DNA of 64,000 nt from Persicaria tinctoria (taxonomy: Eukaryota; Streptophyta; Magnoliopsida; Caryophyllales; Polygonaceae): positions 31,333,967-31,397,966 of the forward strand of contig JBANSL010000004.1 in the NCBI GenBank assembly GCA_037127255.1. Reading direction: 5' to 3'. A program made the translations under genes and the position numbers. This document shows positions 19,501-30,640 of the stretch, one piece after another. The notes beneath the pieces are model-generated. The model saw nothing but the letters and a program-made list of their open reading frames with translations, did not search any database and was not told where the DNA came from. The stretch's first letter is position 1. Each line of letters begins with the position of its first letter.

Positions 19501-19945
19501 CGTGACGCTCGAAATGGAAAGGAGAGGCTGAATTTGCCTAGAAAGAAAATGACGTCTTTGTTTTCTCAAGAAACAAAAACATGGGCCGAAGTAATAAAAA
19601 AAAAAGGGGAATGGGCTCTCTTAAAATAGAAATAGGAATGAGTTGGGTTCAACCCATGAAAAAAAAACAAGCCCACAACTGGCTAGTATGTACTCCGTAT
19701 ATATATATGCGTACAGGCTTGCCGACTTCGGAGGAATCTTTATTTAATTACGAAACTTACCCGCTAAAGTATAAAAATTATAATCGGCACAAATTAGAAA
19801 TTGAGTTTGACAAATTCATACAGTAAAATTTCATCGTCGGTTTATTCTAGTGGGTCAATATCGAATTTGACTTCTAAACGAGGAAAAAGAAAACGAAGTC
19901 AAAACCTTAAATCAAATTTCCTCAAATTCAAACGGTTCTTAAAAA
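19500..19945. other. No gene recognised
   Basis: AT-rich; includes 'gtatatatatatgcg' at about 19696. It leads into the hairpin triplet. Confidence 0.35.
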
Positions 19946-19948
19946 GAA

Positions 19949-20256
19949 CTACGTAAAGACTTGACGCCTTATATCGGCTACGTAGGTAACCCGATATTAA
20001 ATCCTAAAAATATATCGGGTACAGTCGTCAACCTCTAAATTCACTTTTAAATGAATATGAGGTCCAAATCCAACCAAATTAAATAATTGGTTCCTAAAAG
20101 AACTACGAGTGATTTGATCCCGTTCCAAACGGGTACGTAGGACACCCAACAAAAAGCTCAAGCTCGTCGGGTTCAATCACCAAAACCCAAAAAATAAAAT
20201 CATCTCAAACACTTGGAACTACGTAAGGCTTGATTCTCTTCCAAGAGATACATAGG
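19949..20256 (+). repeat. Three copies of a two-stem hairpin motif with covarying inner stem
   Basis: Copies at 19949-19986, 20103-20141 and 20219-20256. Frame: CTACGT ... CTTGAT [hairpin] TACGTAGG. The inner stems differ: GCC/GGC, CCCGTT/AACGGG and TCTCTT/AAGAGA. A fourth, truncated copy at 1-28 has CTCC/GGAG. The outer CTACGT/ACGTAG stem is intact in copy 1 and has one mismatch in copies 2 and 3. Probably part of the 3' region of an LTR retrotransposon, since the window-edge copy sits ~290 bp before a PPT-like tract. Confidence 0.75.
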
Positions 20257-20423
20257 CAACCCGTTAAAAATTCGGGTGCAGCCCAAATCACCAAAACCAC
20301 ATAAGTCTTGGTGTCGATACGACTTCGAATCAAGAGGATAACCAAAAGGGGTCGAACTCAAATTCTAAAAAAATTAAATAAAATATGTTTTACAATTATT
20401 CGCGCATTTTTGTTCAACATTGT
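20257..20423. other. Transition from hairpin region to satellite
   Basis: No PPT or LTR terminus is visible before the satellite starts near 20424, so the element carrying the hairpins is truncated here. Confidence 0.4.
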
Positions 20424-21466
20424 GTTTTGAGGAAAACTCATATAACTAATTATTAAAACCTTATACTTAATAATAAACCTTATACTAAGCAATAAATTCT
20501 TATTATAATACTATAAGGTTATGTTTTGAGTAAAACATATATAAGTAGCTAATAAAACCTTATACTAAGTAATAAATTCTTATTATAATACTATAAGGTT
20601 ATGTTTTGAGGAACACTCACATAAGTAGCTAATAAAACCTTATACTAAGTAATATATTATAATACTATAAGGTTATGTTTTGAGTAAAACTCATATAAGT
20701 AGCTAATAAAACCTTATAATAAGTAATAAATTCTTATTATAATACTATAAGGTTGTGTTTTGAGGAAAACTCATATAAGTAGATAATAAAACCTTATACT
20801 AAGTAATAAATTATTATTATAATACTATAAGGTTATGTTTCGAGGAAAACTCATATAAGTAACTAATAAAACCTTATACTAAATAATAAATTCTTATTAT
20901 AATACTATAAGATTATGTTTTGAGTAAAACTCATATAAGTAGCTAATAAAACCTTACACTAAATAAATTCTTATTATAATACTATAAGGTTATGTTTTGA
21001 AGAAAGCTCATATAAGTAACTAATAAAACCTTATACTAAGTAATAAATTCTTATTATAATACTATAAGCTTATGTTTTGAGTAAAACTCATATAAGTAGC
21101 TAATAAAACCTTATACTAAGTAATAAATTCTTATTATAATACTATAAGGTTATGTTTTGAGTAAAACTCATATAAGTACCTAATAAAACCATATACTAAG
21201 TAATAAATTCTTGTTATAATACTATAAGGTTATGTTTTGAGGAAAACTCATATAACTAACTATTAAAACCTTATACTTAGTAATAAACCTTATACTAAGT
21301 AATAAATTCTTATTATAATACTATAAGGTTATGTTTTGAGGAACACTCATATAAGTAGCTAATAAAACATTATACTAAGTAATAAATTCATGTTATAATA
21401 CTATAAGGTTATGTTTTGAGTAAAACACATATAAGTAGCAAATAAAACCTTATACTAAGTAATAAA
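20424..21466. repeat. 80-bp satellite array, left block (~13 monomers)
   Basis: Monomer consensus runs from AACCTTATACTAAGTAATAA through TATAAGGTTATGTTTTGAG to AACTCATATAAGTAGCTAAT. It is the same satellite as 38024-43817. It ends abruptly at 21466; the last 139 bp (21328-21466) match the first 139 bp of the right block. Confidence 0.96.
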
Positions 21467-23547
21467 GAGTTTGAGTGATTAGGATGATCAGGGATGTTAT
21501 GAGATAAGTCGCAAGAGAGATGAAGGCTTAGGAGAGACAGAGTGAGTCTTGGGATTTATGAGAGGCAGTGCTTGGGTGATTCTATTAAGCTTTTGGGTAA
21601 ATCTTCGGTGGGGGTATGGTTAGCTGGGCATGATGTTTGAGATGTTTTGTGAAGTGTGAGAGTGTAAGGAATGACCCTTGAGAGTATTCAGTACATAGTA
21701 TAAGGGGGTACTCGGGCGTGAGGTTAGAGATAGGAGTGAGTTCTTAGAGGTGGATGGTGTGTGTGAGAGTTTGGTGGGATGAGGGCGAGATTTGAGCACT
21801 GGGATGAATCGGGATTTCTTTGGGAAATTTTGTCTAAGATGAGGTTGGCGGGTCTAGAAGAGGATTTGTCTTGGTTTAAGAGTGGAGATGGGCGAGTGGA
21901 GATTGTACTTTATTTTGACTGGTATGATGTGAGGATTTTCTTGTTTATGTGAATTATTTATATCTGCTGGCATGATGTTGGATAACAACCATGATGAATC
22001 CGATATCGAATGATATTACATGTTGATATGCCATGATGTAATCTAATTGGTAGTGACTAGTGTTACCAAAATGTATTGATGCTTGATTATGTTGTTTTAG
22101 AAGCATGTTAGGACGTGTTGTGATATGATGTATGAAATAATGATGAGTATGAACTATGAGATAATGATGTGCTATTATGTGAAAGCATTATGTTTTATTA
22201 TGTGGTAGTAAGCATGATGTGCACTATATGATTGACAAGCGTGATTATTGGTTATGTAAATGATGAATATGACGAAGTATGATCATGATTAATATACGTG
22301 AGACATGAGATAAGGATGCATGATTTCTAAATGATTGTCATTCGATATTGTGATGGGTTAAAGTGATGTCTTTCAGAGCATGCTGACATTTTGGTGAGTT
22401 ATATACTGCTTGACCTTCATTTTTCTGAATCTTGATAACATGACTTGTTGTGTTGATTTGTTGGCAACGAGTTTTGTTCGTTGACTTAGGAAGAAATTTC
22501 GTTATGACTAACCTTGCAAGTGCCCACATTGATGTAATAAATATGTTATGATAATGCTGGATAGAAATTGGATAGGATGACCATGCGAATTTATGCGCGA
22601 AATAAGATCATTGTTGTGACTGGCCCTACTATGATTGTGGTGTTGATATGCAATAGTGAGATACCTTTTTATGAATTCCGGTGTGATGTCGAGATGTGTG
22701 TATGATTTTGGCATAGGGGCATATTGTGACATTTAGTATGATGTAGAGACGTTGATGTGATCTTGTGGCAGTGTGCTGGCATATGGTTGAGACTTGCCAT
22801 ATGATGTACTCGTTGATGACTGATTGGTTATGTGGTTATGCATTGCTTAGGGCTTGTGAATCTTGCTTGAATTGAGACTGGTAAATTGAAATAATTTTGG
22901 AACCTAGGAAGATAATATGGGATTAGCCCTTAGAGGTGGATGATTCCACCTCCGAGATTCTGAATTTGATTGATTGTTATGCGGGAAATTGATCCGGTGG
23001 TTGGAATATTTTGACGAAATCTTGATCTGAAAGGATTTGACTTGTTTTGGTGTAAGGTTGCTTGATTAGACGTTGGATTTGAAGATTTTGAACGATTTTG
23101 AAAAAGGACCAACTTGGATTGTAAAAGAATGAACGTTACTGATAATTTCCACGATATTGAGGCCAATCTTTTTCAATTGCGGAATCCCTTTAGAAACTTT
23201 TCAAACCCGGGCAACTCTATGATACTTTACGAAGTGGATACATGCACTTTATGGGGACGCCTATAGGGTGTTGCTAAGACCTAGTGATGACATTGTAGAA
23301 CTTTTAGAGTTGTGGTACTTCCGAAAAGTCGAAGCGAGGATGTGATAAGGGCGCTTATCGCATACTTGTCAAGGCCAATTGGAGATGTCACGACCGTGAC
23401 TAGGATGTTGTGAGAATCCCGGAAGACGCAACCGAGATGATTACAAGATTCTGGACATGGTCCTTGGACTCATCAATTTCAAACTTCATCCCCTACTTTA
23501 TTTTGGTTTTAGTCTCGGGGACGAGACTTATTTTTAGAAGTGGAGTG
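21467..23547 (+). mobile_element. Element A: 3' part of non-coding internal region
   Basis: It matches the corresponding part of element C (for example 22325-22430 with 50790-50890). It ends with a GNRA-loop hairpin (23512-23527) and a PPT-like AGAAGTGGAG just before the LTR at 23548. No ORF over 80 codons. The left end is truncated by the satellite junction. Confidence 0.8.
22933..22952 (+). other. PPT-like hairpin GAGGTGGA-TGAT-TCCACCTC, element A
   Basis: 8-bp perfect stem with TGAT loop, ~600 bp upstream of the LTR. The 5' arm has the same sequence as the PPTs of elements B and C. Confidence 0.8.
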
Positions 23548-26500
23548 TGTAAAGGCCCGGATTTTTAAATAATAAATAATATAAATGGATTTAAGTCGAA
23601 AAAAATAATAAGATAAAATAAAGTAAAAAATCCGATATTTTAAGAAAAACTCGTCCCAAATTTAATAAATCGAACTCGAAACTATTAAAGCGGATTCCGG
23701 CAAAATTTTAAAATTTATGCAAAGTAGACCTTATTCCGCTTTCATATGTCAAAAAAATTCGAAAAAATGATATTTGGATTTCATTATTAAACTCGGATTT
23801 GGAAAATTGAAAATCGATTTTGAATTAGATCGGATAAGGTCGAGTGAGCGGGTTTCGAATTATATTCCGGTATTTGACGTTTAGAGTTTTGGGACCGCTT
23901 ACTTGTCCCTTTCTCCTCTGACCGAATTGCCCAGCAGAAGAACAGTGTTCTTTGTCTTCTTCCTCTAGGTTGCAATTTGCCAACCCACGCCTATGTTGCA
24001 TCTGATTTCATATCAAGCCTCCCTCTTCCATTTATTCAATTTCAGTCAAACAAAACCCACAGTAGAGCTTTTCTCTCTCTCCCCCGCTTTACTCTATCTG
24101 CAAAAATCAGATATCTAAACCACCAGTTCACCATAGCCGAATCACAACATCGCCTCACCTTGCCTCTGCTACACTCCCTCCGTTTTGGTTCCACGAGCAG
24201 CAGCAAGCCAGCAACCGCATCTCATCCTCCTTCTATCCGAAGTCCGAGCAGCAGCAGCCACCCCGAAGCCACCGCCGAGCGCAACCCCCTCTCCCTCTCT
24301 TGCTCAGTTTTGCATCTCCGGTTTGGGTAAGCTTCGTTTCCCTTCTTCACTTCAAAATCGAGCCAAAAGATCCTCTTTTATGACCAAATATGTCCTTCCT
24401 AGGCCCGGATTTGTGGGATTCCGCCTCCGACGAGCCACATCGAGCCTCCGGCGAAGGTTCCCGGCGAAGAGCTTCGAGCCCTCGGTGAGCTCCTCTTCTT
24501 CTTCTCCTCCCTTGGGTGCGTTTCAGTTCTGTGGGTTGGGTGGTGGTCGAAATCGAGGTTCTGTAGGCGGGTGAGTCTCAGGCCGAAAGGCCGCCGGCGG
24601 GGTCTCCTCCTTCTTCTCCTTCCTTCTTTCTTCCGTTGAACTGGGCAAGGTTAGAGGAGGGTTTGGTTCGGTTTTGTTTTATAAAATAAAGAAATGGGTT
24701 CGGTTCGGTTTTCTTTAAATAAAAAAATGAAACCGGTTCACTTTTAAATGAAATGGGATTGGGTTTTGGGCTTGCTTTGTTTCGGATTGGGCCTATTTCC
24801 TTGCTGGACCCGGGTTTACTCTCATTGGGTTATAAGGTTTGGGTTGGGCTTTCAGTTGGGGTTGTTAAAGTGTGGCCTTAATTGTTCTTGTGTGTTATAC
24901 TATATAATTATGCTATATGTTAAGTATTGATAGTTATTATATAAATGGGTTATAAATTCTGATTTTGTGATAAAGTATATATTTTCTGAAATTATTATAT
25001 ATTATAAATGGGTTTTAAAAGAAAATAATAGTATTACTTGGAATATGTATTTTGTGGTGTTTTAATATGAGATTTTAGAAATGGTAAAGTAATTTGGTTG
25101 GTTGTTTTATAAGTTAGGTTATTAAATAGAATCGTTTTGGTGATTTAATATAAGAATTTATTTATATAAAGATTTTGAAAATAAAATGCCGGAATTATTT
25201 CTATAATATGATTTGGAGAGGTTAGTTCTAAGGTTTCCATGTTTAATGTCGGGATTTGACTAAGTGCGATTTCAAAAGAATTGTTTGGAAATGAGTTTAA
25301 TTAACTTGAGATTTAAGAGTTTTGGAAAATATTGTTGGTAAGATTTATCGATGGTTTGATTGGAAATGAAATGGGTTTAGTTGATGTTGATCGTATCGGG
25401 AAGGTTTTGAAAAATAGTTTTACCGTCGATTGGTTTTAAGGATATTGAGAACTCGGGTTCGTGTGTGTGATAATGTTGGTTCAGTAGCTTATGGAAATGA
25501 CTTGATGATAGGTGTGTATTGCTTTTGGATTTCTTTGGACTTGCAATTGGGCCCTTACTTGCGTTATTTTGCTGTTCTGCATCCTCAGGTAAGTCTCTTC
25601 GGAGCTTACTCAGATTGAATAGAGCTATTCCCTGCTTTAGGTGCATGATATACTAGGTGCTTGCATTCATGATCAGCATGCCATGTAGTACCATGCTAGG
25701 TTGCATCGTTCGTTGAGCATTCTATTTCTTTGTGCGTATGTAAACAGAACGGCCGTTATCTGTGATAGTCCTAGAAGTCTTTGCTAGGGTCATAGGGTAG
25801 CCCAGCCTCATCGGGTACCCTGAGTCAATCGAGTACTTCCTTATATTATGATATGCCTGCGGGCTTTATTGTGGAGCGGGTTAGGCATGCGTGCCCCCCG
25901 ATTATGAATGAATGCATTCACGAGCTGGTCAGTCTCCGCCTGTCGGAAGGGGTGGAGGTAGGAGAGGGATATGCCACTTGGCATTGTCTTGGGCCCTTTA
26001 CAGTATTTCTGCACATTATTATGAACTAGGAGCATGCTAGTGTGTTTGAATTTCGTACTGCATTAGAGCATCTTTATTAGGTATAGCGTATATGTGTGCT
26101 TATGGTTGGGATGCAGAGTTAAGTGGGCATCGATCTGATCCCGCCCCAAATCAATTTTTTTAGGAATTATTTATGTTCATCCTATCGGTGCTGTTTGCTT
26201 ATTGCGCGGGCCATTTTGTCGGCGGAGAGTGAGCGCTGGAGTTATAGACTTCACCCGACTCTGATTATATTGTTTTGGATTTATACGTTTGACTCCGTTT
26301 TGACCCGGCTCCGCCGTGGAACTTGTATCTGTACTTTACTTCCGCTTTACTTCCGTTTGAAATGGTTTCCGCGACATAGTCTTAGGACAGGTTAAGGGTA
26401 CCCAGCGGCCCTACGATACTTTAGGGTTTGAAATCCCTCTTTATTACTGACCTTTGAAATGAGTTTGAAACCTCGACCCGTACCTGGATTGCAAGATCCG

Positions 26501-26558
26501 AACAAGGGTTTTCATCCCTTGAAACGTAACCCGGAAATCATAATTCTGGGCCGTTACA
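23548..26558 (+). repeat. LTR of element A (3,011 bp)
   Basis: TGTAAAGGCCCGG ... CTGGGCCGTTACA, followed by an iMet PBS (TGGTATCAGAGC, 26563-26574). It contains a GC-rich block (23977-24600) with overlapping low-complexity ORFs, a GTAAGC donor-like site at 24327, a hairpin around GTAAGT (25589-25609), and a ~300-bp block shared with element C (about 25745-25985). No coding function is supported. Confidence 0.9.
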
Positions 26559-26562
26559 AAGA

Positions 26563-26574
26563 TGGTATCAGAGC
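26563..26574 (+). other. PBS (initiator tRNA-Met) of element A
   Basis: TGGTATCAGAGC, four bases after the LTR end. Confidence 0.92.
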
Positions 26575-28407
26575 TGAGGTTGTGCAATTCGGGTACAAAA
26601 GGGTCGAGTGTATGTTTTGGAAAACCGCCCATGAATTTCAAAGGATTTGGAAGTGTTTTGAAAGGGCAAAATGAACTTAAGGTGCCTAACCTAAATTGGA
26701 CTAAGTAATGAACTTGACTTATCATGAAATATAGAAGACCGACTAAAGAGGGGATCGAGTGGGTAGAAAGACGTTAGACCATCCCTATTGGATGTAGTTG
26801 GAAATGGGTAGGCGAAATATTAGCTTGTTCTTTACAGATGGGTCTGGAAGACTCCAAGGAGGTCATTTTGAGTGTCACTAACTGATTCTGTGTTGAGTGC
26901 ATGCTATGCTAGATATCTAATTGGTATGCCTAACAATTAAATGTGTATTGACTGATCTGTGGAAACGGGATAGTGGGAGTACCCTTGTTTCTGTGTGGTC
27001 AAACCCAGCTTGTGTGGAATAACCCCTTCCACTATGTTAACCCCTTGACGGTTCTATCTAGCCTTTTCCTGGATGTCAGTGTCTTTCACGGGAAATTGGG
27101 TTGGTAAACACATTGTGTCGAGAATCATGGTGCTATGTTAAGTTGTCTGAGTGAGTATTGGAAGTTTTGGATGTCACTTTGAGTCAGAAGTAAGGTGTTT
27201 ATGGGGTTGTCCTTCCTTATTCTTATGATGATCAACTAATGTCTCTTTGCCATGAAGAGTCGTATCGGAGTCCCACGGGAAAGAGGGGTGATGAGTCGGT
27301 TGGGAAAAGTCAATGGTTGTCTTTAGGGATCTCTGTCCGGTTGTAATGGTGACTCCCTTTGAACTGCATGACATGATTTTGTAATCTCTCGCATGTACCT
27401 TGTAAATGATCGTTTGTAAGAAGTTTCTCATGTTATGCCTTGCTTTCTGTCATGATTTGTTAAGCTCATGTTGTGGTTAGTTACCCTCCTCAAGTATCGT
27501 GTTGTGTCTTTCCTTATATCATGACTAATTGTTGTTATAGCATGTTTACTTGGCTTACTGATCGTATGGTTGATAAGGAAGCATGAAGCATATGATACGA
27601 ACTTGCATGATCGTTATTTCCTCATGGATTAGGTTTATGGTAGTGTGATCAAACCCTCCCTGTATGAATGCTTGTACATGATCGCCTTAGCATGATGGAT
27701 GATGATGTGTCAATGCTTATCACTCCTTTGTGACGAGAATATGTAGCATGCTCATCTATTTTGTATTCGTTAAATCAATCATTACTGATGATCTTGCAAG
27801 TTAATATTGTTGTATGATTACGTGCTTTGGATGGAGAGTATGTGGTATAATGGAGTCTTGATGAATGCATGCTTTATCATGTTAGGTGTTGATTTGAGCT
27901 CATGCCCCCGTATTCTAGCTATATTGTCCTATTACTAGGTTCGTATTATACACCGTTGCATTTGCCCCATGCTTCTATATCGTCGGAATATGAATGATTG
28001 ATTTCTTGTGTACCGTTGTAATTATCAATTAAATGTTTATATGTATAGCATGTTATGTTGAGCTATTAGTGTCGTGTAGGACCCTTGGTTGTGACTGGTG
28101 TGAGCTTATATCTTGCCTACAGTATTGCTAATTCTCTCCCATGCTAGGTCCTTGATAGTGTGATTCTTCCCTCTTCTTAAAGTGTTTTACTCGTCCTGAT
28201 TAGACTGATGCTGAATTCGATGATCGACTTGCTTTTCGTGATGGTAAATCCTAGCATGGTTATATGTTATCGCTCGGTGGTATTTCCCTATTACCCTATG
28301 ATATTCTCTCGTGCTTGCATGAACGTATGACTGGACACCTCGCATGATCACACACCACGCTATATCATGATTTCGCATACGCATGACACCTGAATGTTAG
28401 AACGAAT
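26575..28407 (+). mobile_element. Element A: 5' part of non-coding internal region
   Basis: Homologous to 46666-49200 of element C (for example 28195-28260 with 49079-49145). It carries two copies of the AGGTCCATGATAGTGTGAT-type module (27630 and 28145). Cut at 28407, where element B's LTR starts without its first 24 bp. No gag is found where it should be. Confidence 0.8.
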
Positions 28408-30624
28408 CTAATTTTTCGGAAAAAGGAAATTAAAGATGAATTTAAATCGAATTAAAAGCTCGTTTAGCGGATTCCGACCGTAATATAAAATTTGACGAAC
28501 GATTTCCGTCCTTTTACCTCAAAAATTGAAAATAATTATCAGATGGCCATATCTTTTTTTATTTATTTTTATAAATCTAATTGATCGAGAAAGTGAGAAT
28601 CGGGAAAACTAACATTTGATAACTAATTTCGGGATTTGAAATTCATGTATTCGGGTTGAATTTCCGGGTATTGGTTTAACTACTTCCACACACTACCCTC
28701 ACCATATCTCTTTAAAGGTCCTCCCTCACCCCGTCATTCATTCATTCATCATCACCTTCACCTGCTCCCTTCAACCTCAATCGCCATCACCACTCCGCTC
28801 TCTTCTTCTACACGTCTTTGGTACCATCACCTCCATCTTCCCTTCACCTCTTGCTCTTTCATTTCATTTCTTCCCTCCAGCTACTCCCTTCCTCTCCATC
28901 ACCATCGTCCCACACTTACATCTTCATCATCGTTGTTCCATCACCGTACACCACTGTCACCGCACCTTCAAACCACCGTCTCTTCCTCCTTCCCTCCTTC
29001 CACCTCGAGCTGCCAGCGGAAGGTCCCACGCACCCCTCGGAGCAACCACCAACATCTGGAGCAGCCCAGACGCTCCCCAGCGCCGCCGCAAGCCACCGGA
29101 ACACCATCGCCCCGTTCGAGTGCGAACAATCTTCCGGTAAGCCGTCCTCCTTCGTTTCCGATCCAAATCACCCTCGGACTTAACCATCATGCTCACCCAT
29201 ATCCGACGCAGGTTCGACGAGCCATCGATGGCCTCCGAAGGCGCCCAGACCTCTGATCGAGAGCTCTGAAGCCGCGAAATCACCTCGGTGATCTTCGTTC
29301 CTTCCCTTCCTTATACCGTTCGTTCCTTTCATGTTTATTGGTCGGGGAGTGAGATTGAGAGCCGAGTGTGGGAAGGTGGGGAGAGGTCGAGGGCTCCGAC
29401 GAGATCGAGAGGTCCGTCGAGCTCGAGAGAGTCGATTGTGAGGCGAGGCGAGCGAGCGTCGTGAGCGAGGCCGGGAGCAGCAAGTGTGATTGAGGGAGGC
29501 GGGAGAGCCAAGGAGCTGGGCGAGGCTGAGCGATGTAGCAAGCTTCGTCGATCAGTGGCACAGTGCAACGTCGCCGGCGGGATCGCGTGAGGATGGCCAT
29601 GGCGGGAGCCTCCATTTGAAATTGGGGAAGAAGAAGGCTGGTGTGGCCTTTGGTGGCCCCCCCTGCTAACATATATATATATACATATATTTTTTTTTAT
29701 TTATTAAACCGGGTTGGGATTATATTACGGGTTCGGTTCGGTACGGTTCGGGTTATCCGTATATTATCTAACTAATTAACGGTAATTAAAATATATTATT
29801 AAACTAATTGAGGATTTAAAAGATAAATTAGTATATTTTGGAAAAATTATAAGAGTTGATTTATTAAATAAAAATGGTCGGGATTTTAGGGGATTTGGAA
29901 ATAATTTATAAAAGTGTTAAATAAATGGTATTTAAAATATCATGTAATACTATTTGAGATTTAAAATATATTATTGGGACTTCAAGATTTAAAAAGAATT
30001 TGGAAAAGAATTTCAAGGTTGGAAATTAATCTAATAAATAAATTAAAAAGGGAATTCGACAAGTATTTTAAGGGTCGGAATTCTTAACTGTTTAATTCGG
30101 ACTTGTAACGATTTTGAACTAAATTGACAATAAGAGTTATTCGATGACTAACTAGCATAATAGTATGATCATTTGACTAACGGCATGATATGTGTGACTA
30201 ATTGCATGACTTGGTGGTATAGTTTCAGGTACCCGATCTACTACTTGATTTTGTGCTTATATGATGGGGTCCATTCATATGGCGGAGAGTGAGTGTATGA
30301 ACCCTGACTTCACCAAACTCATGCTTTTTGGATTTCTTCCTATTATACTCTGTTTTGACCCGGCTCTGCCGTGGCACTGGTTGTATCGTTTTCAGAACTT
30401 TCGTCCTTTGCATGATAAAGGTTTTCGCGCGTTGTAGACTTAGGACAGGTACAGGGGTTTACCCCGGGGTCTCCAACGGACCTTCCGGGTTTGGGTGCGA
30501 AATCCCACTTTAAACTGCGCATCTTCGATTTCAAACCTTCAACCTTTACTCGGGGCGCAAGATCCCAACGAGGGGTTTCATCCCTCGAAACGTAACTCGG
30601 GAATCATAATCTCGGGCCGTTACA
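28408..30624 (+). repeat. Element B left LTR (5'-truncated by 24 bp)
   Basis: Aligns with 35810-38023. It contains the GC-rich block 28740-29640 with a GTAAGC donor-like site at 29137 and a U5 shared with element A. The ORFs at 28818-29672 are overlapping Ser/Pro-rich frames with exact equivalents in the right LTR. Confidence 0.9.
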
Positions 30625-30628
30625 AAGG

Positions 30629-30640
30629 TGGTATGAGAGC
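30629..30640 (+). other. PBS of element B, one mismatch
   Basis: TGGTATGAGAGC against the iMet consensus TGGTATCAGAGC. Confidence 0.8.

Noticed and set aside
24185..24574. 129-codon Ser/Ala/Pro-rich ORF in LTR A
   Set aside because: GC-rich LTR sequence with several overlapping open frames; contains a splice-donor-like site; no domain.
28818..29672. LTR ORFs in element B (and 36220-37086)
   Set aside because: Same reason: mutually overlapping low-complexity frames on both strands in the two copies of one LTR.
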